A stretch of 64,000 nucleotides of DNA. It comes from Panax quinquefolius. Taxonomy: Eukaryota > Streptophyta > Magnoliopsida > Apiales > Araliaceae. The position numbers were made by a program, and so were the translations under genes. Where the stretch lies: NCBI GenBank assembly GCA_020205615.1, contig CM035170.1:115614213-115678212 (forward strand). The letters are read 5' to 3'. Of the stretch, positions 60,468 through 64,000 are shown in pieces; the first letter of the stretch is position 1; each line of letters opens with the position of its first letter. The notes beneath the pieces were generated by a model that had not been told where the DNA came from, searched no databases, and saw only the letters and a list, made by a program, of their open reading frames with translations.

Positions 60468-63234
60468 TGTAAGACCCCGAAATTTTTAAATAAAAAGGAA
60501 TTTTCTTTATTTATTATTTTGAAATAGTAAGGGTTGATTTGATTAATGTGGATAGTTAAGGGTTAAATACGCAAATATTTCAAAATAAGCAAGTGGTTAT
60601 AAAATATTCATTATCGTCAGGGAATATTCGTTTGGTCGTGGAATATTCAGATCTTCGGGAAATATTAAATTTACCAGAGCGTAGCCATGTGTGGGCCCCA
60701 TAACTGAAAGCGATTGGATGAAGAAAACGACAAATATAAGTTGTTTTTAAATAACGGTGTAGTTGTTATTCACAATTATATTGTTTGAATACCCGGTGGT
60801 TAAAAACACACTAATACGCCGTTGTTGAACAAGAAGACACCGGTATTGCACCAATTATTGATTCTTACGTAGAAAGGCACTACTCAATAATGGTTACTGT
60901 AAATTATCGCTCAATTATTTTATTGAGTTAATAATTGTTGCGTTGATATTTTATATTGTTTGTTGTTTCAATAATTGTCATTACACGTATTTTCATTATC
61001 GAAGCAATAATTCATATTATCTGAATAATATTATTAGATAACATTATTGGCAATGTCTAGAAAGTTCTATCTAAGGAGAGGTTTGGTCACCTAATTGCGT
61101 TGCCAAGAAGAAGAAATTCTTATTGGAAAGCCCCTCTTTCCAGGAACCCGCCTCGGTCACAATATTGTGATTCTCGTAATATTATTTGTGAATAATTAAT
61201 TATTGATTTATATGATGAGGAAAATATTGATTTTATGTGGATATAGATGGAGAAAATTTTTAAAATGACAATTGTTGAAAATTAATATTTTATCTTTTTC
61301 TGATAAAATAATTCATTTAAATATATTATTTTAATAATATATTAACGGTGATATTTTTACAACGAATGGGGGATATATGAGTATACGAGGAGGAAGAGTA
61401 TTTTTGTTGCAATAAATGTTTAAAACATGTTAAACATGTCGGTGGACCCCATTTATTGACTGAAATTTGATTATAGCCTGTAAAATCGTCCGTTTGTGGA
61501 TTTCGATCAATTTCTATTTGGAATTTGGAAAAACTTTCTTCTGCAAAGTTGTAGAGAATTGAATTTCCTATAAAAACTCGCGAGATTCGAATTTTCTGAT
61601 GAAAGGGCTATTTATTATGAATTATTGAAGTTCCGGATTAATTGATTATCATTTTTTGGAGTTTTAAGTAACTTTTGCATGAAAAACGTTTTTGTCACTT
61701 ATGGGACATGTGTTAGTGGTTGATTTCAGCTGATGGTGTGCGTAGGAAGATGTGGAAAAATAATATTATTAATATATTAAATTTTCTGCTTTGGTGTTCT
61801 AAGCAATTTCTATAAATAGGTGCTTGGGTTAGAATTGAAAATCACACCTTAAATCAAGTTTTCTCTCTATATTATCGGCGTATTCTTGTGAGTATTTTGA
61901 GTATACTTTGAGCATTGCTATACGGTGCAAGTCCAAGTTATAGCTTTATATCCTGTTTCAAATTGTAAATCTCGATCTTTCGAGGTAAGGGATATTATTT
62001 TTTTTCGTAATGATATTATTTCTTCAATATCATTATCTTTGAAATGTTGATCCAAGTTTTTATCAAATTTGGAACTTTTTCATGTCTGGGGTTATTATTC
62101 ATGGGTTACTATTCATGAGTTACTATTCACGAGTTACTATTCATGAGTTATTATTCACGAGTCACTATTCACGAGTACTTATTACGTAAGCGTGAAGATG
62201 TTTTTGTGGAATTTCTATCTTTTGGTGTCTGAGTTCTTATTCACGATATCAAGACTATTCACGATATCTGACTATTCACGATACTGTCTTATTCAATTAA
62301 AAATAAAATTTCTTCTTTTCGTTCAAAACATCTATTCGGATACTAACTCGATTGTATCCATGTTTTGATCATTCTTGAATTTTACACCACTATGATTATT
62401 TTTGAGGTATTTTGGACGTGGATAAAACCAAGTACGTAATCCTTAATCCTTAATCCTTGTCATTTTGTTTCACTAGATTCGCTTTTAAAAAAAAAATATT
62501 TTCATCATCCCGGTCTTAAATGATGATATTATGGAATATCTTTGGCACCTGTAGTGCAAAGATGAATGATTTCTTAAGAATATCTTTGGCTGTAGTGCAA
62601 AGATGAATGATTTGAAGAATATCTTTGGCGTAGTGCAAAAAGATGAGCAGTGTTTAAATGAACATGACCAATCGATGAATATCTTTGGCTCTGTAGTGCA
62701 AAAGATGAATATTTGATTCAGATGTATATTGATTGATGTTACTGAGGGATAAAAGATAGAGCGATGAACTTTTAAATTCATACATAGAATATAGTAGTTT
62801 GCATTCTCTACTTAACTCTTCTAATGAATTATTATTTCACCGCTGAATATTGATTTAAAATTTGTTGTCTATTGTATTCTATTATATTTTTCTGTTGAAG
62901 ACTAACGATAATTTGTTGTATATTATCTTAGTCATAATATTTTTATCGAAGCTAGTTGAGCTCACCCTTTTCCTTTTGTTCCATTTTTCTCGAGAGGCGA
63001 GAATATAGCGCAGTATTTAGCCTGGGGTATGGAATGAAGGTTTTAGAAAGGATTGTTTAGTAGTCCTCACCATTTTGTAAAATAATGTATCAATAAATGT
63101 GATGAGGATTTATTTGAGTATAGATATTGTCTGAAGATAATATTTGTATTCAAACTCACAGCTTTATCTTGTTGTAATAATAAAGTTGTAGTTGTTTCGT
63201 ACCATGTATTGACAACTCGAATAGGTGATGTATC
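60468..63234 (+). mobile_element. B3: plus-strand LTR-B inserted in the copia integrase
   Basis: The most complete plus-strand LTR-B in the window: start tgtaagacccc, TATA box tataaatag (61811-61819), actattcatgag/actattcacgag array (62095-62180), actattcacgat array (62240-62290), triplicated ccttaat (62441-62460), ctttggc/gtagtgcaaagatga repeats (62530-62700). The last ~20 bp (the ggggcgtcaca end) are replaced by an LTR-A at 63235. The bases before it are gatat (60463-60467), the expected target duplication, whose partner lies outside the window. Confidence 0.88.
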
Positions 63235-64000
63235 CGTGACGCCCCAAAATTAGGTATATCGCCACCCATCTTGGGTCGCCACTTACATGGTACATAAATT
63301 CAATTACAACTTACTAATATAATGTCGTGTACAATACGACATATAAGCGTGAGTTTGAATACAAATATTGTCTACTAGATATTATACAAACTCAAAAGGA
63401 GTCCTCATTACAACTATTATCACACTATTTCACTGAATAGTGAGGACTACTAATGCTATCCTCCGGACCATTACTTCGCTCCCCGACTCGTCAAATTTAT
63501 GTTCTCATTTCAAGAAGAGAGCGATGAAAGAAAGGGTGAGCTCAACTAGCCCAAGAAGAAATATTATGACTAAGATAATGCGTAATAAATTATCATTAGC
63601 CTTCAACAAAGTTGTTAAACCGATAAAATACAATAGACAACAAGTTTAAGCTGCAGCCGGAATAAGTAATCCATTAACAGTAGTCAAGTAGAGAATAAAG
63701 TCTACTATCTTTTAGGTTTTAAAAGGTTTTCATCAATTTTTATCGCCGAGACTCAAATTTTAATAAATAAACCACCACATCTAATCATCCATGTACTACA
63801 CGGCCAAGGATTTTCATCAAATTATCAATGGTCATGACTATACCGAATCACCCCCGGTCATAATCATACCAAAACTATCCATCAACGCATTATGTGTCAC
63901 CGAGGACTTTTGTCACATCATTTATATCAAGTCATGATTATACCGAATGATCCCTGGTCATAATCATACTAAGTTCATCTATGCACGTAAGCCAAAGATA
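63235..64000 (-). mobile_element. A4: LTR-A, minus strand, continues past the window
   Basis: Starts cgtgacgccccaaaatta and runs parallel to 12621-13390 of the solo LTR A2: catcttgggtcgccacttac, gagtttgaatacaaatattg, then the cggtcataatcatac repeats. Cut off at the window end. It enters LTR-B within its terminal region. Confidence 0.85.

Overview
The window is plant nuclear DNA, almost certainly from a eudicot. It holds one host gene, a seven-exon YABBY transcription factor of the YAB5 type (36674-40537), inside about 10 kb of low-copy, AT-rich DNA carrying small DNA transposons. Both sides are dense nests of LTR retrotransposons. YAB5-type residues, plant-type short introns, mariner-like MITEs and Tekay, Tat and copia elements all fit a large plant genome. 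I saw no rRNA gene, functional tRNA gene, CRISPR array or bacterial-type operon.

Left side (1-31937). This is a stack of Ty3/gypsy Tekay/Del-type chromoviruses with two related LTR types of about 2.4-2.75 kb, called here LTR-A and LTR-B. A plus-strand LTR-B (B0: 19054-19224 and 29521-31937) was entered by a minus-strand LTR-B element (B1: gag-protease 2040-3648, LTR 3822-5126 and 17776-19053). B1 was itself split by a complete minus-strand LTR-B element (B2: 5127-17770) flanked by the target duplication tatat. B2 carries a nested solo LTR-A (A2: 12621-15016, duplication aaccg) in its primer-binding site. A complete LTR-A element (A3: 19225-29520, plus strand) also sits in B0, and another LTR-A (A1: 1-2039) interrupts the B1 protease region. 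All the Tekay gag-pol genes are broken by small frameshifts.

Middle (31938-42904). A truncated unknown LTR, a long foldback element, a mariner-like MITE, the YAB5 gene with its promoter and 5' leader, then a CACTA-like remnant holding a SINE-like tRNA segment and a second mariner-like MITE.

Right side (42905-64000). A 14.7 kb minus-strand Ty3/gypsy Tat-lineage element (42910-57648) has about 650-bp LTRs with TGTGGG...CCACA ends and a perfect aattc target duplication. It has gag, protease, RT, two RNase H-like segments and integrase on the minus strand. On the plus strand, in its long 3' region, lies an intron-containing extra gene resembling plant mobile domain (PMD) proteins, with tandem repeats on both sides. 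Then comes a Ty1/copia gag-protease-integrase (58742-60467), cut by an LTR-B (B3, 60468-63234), which abuts or is cut by an LTR-A (A4, 63235 to the window end).

The most notable observations are the antisense PMD-like gene in the Tat element; a fragment of chromovirus pol inserted in that gene without LTRs; the repeated insertion of LTR-A copies into LTR-B elements; LTRs whose central modules are swapped; and indels in the Tekay copies that look concentrated at CAG/CTG and CCG/CGG sites, which may be assembly error rather than biology.
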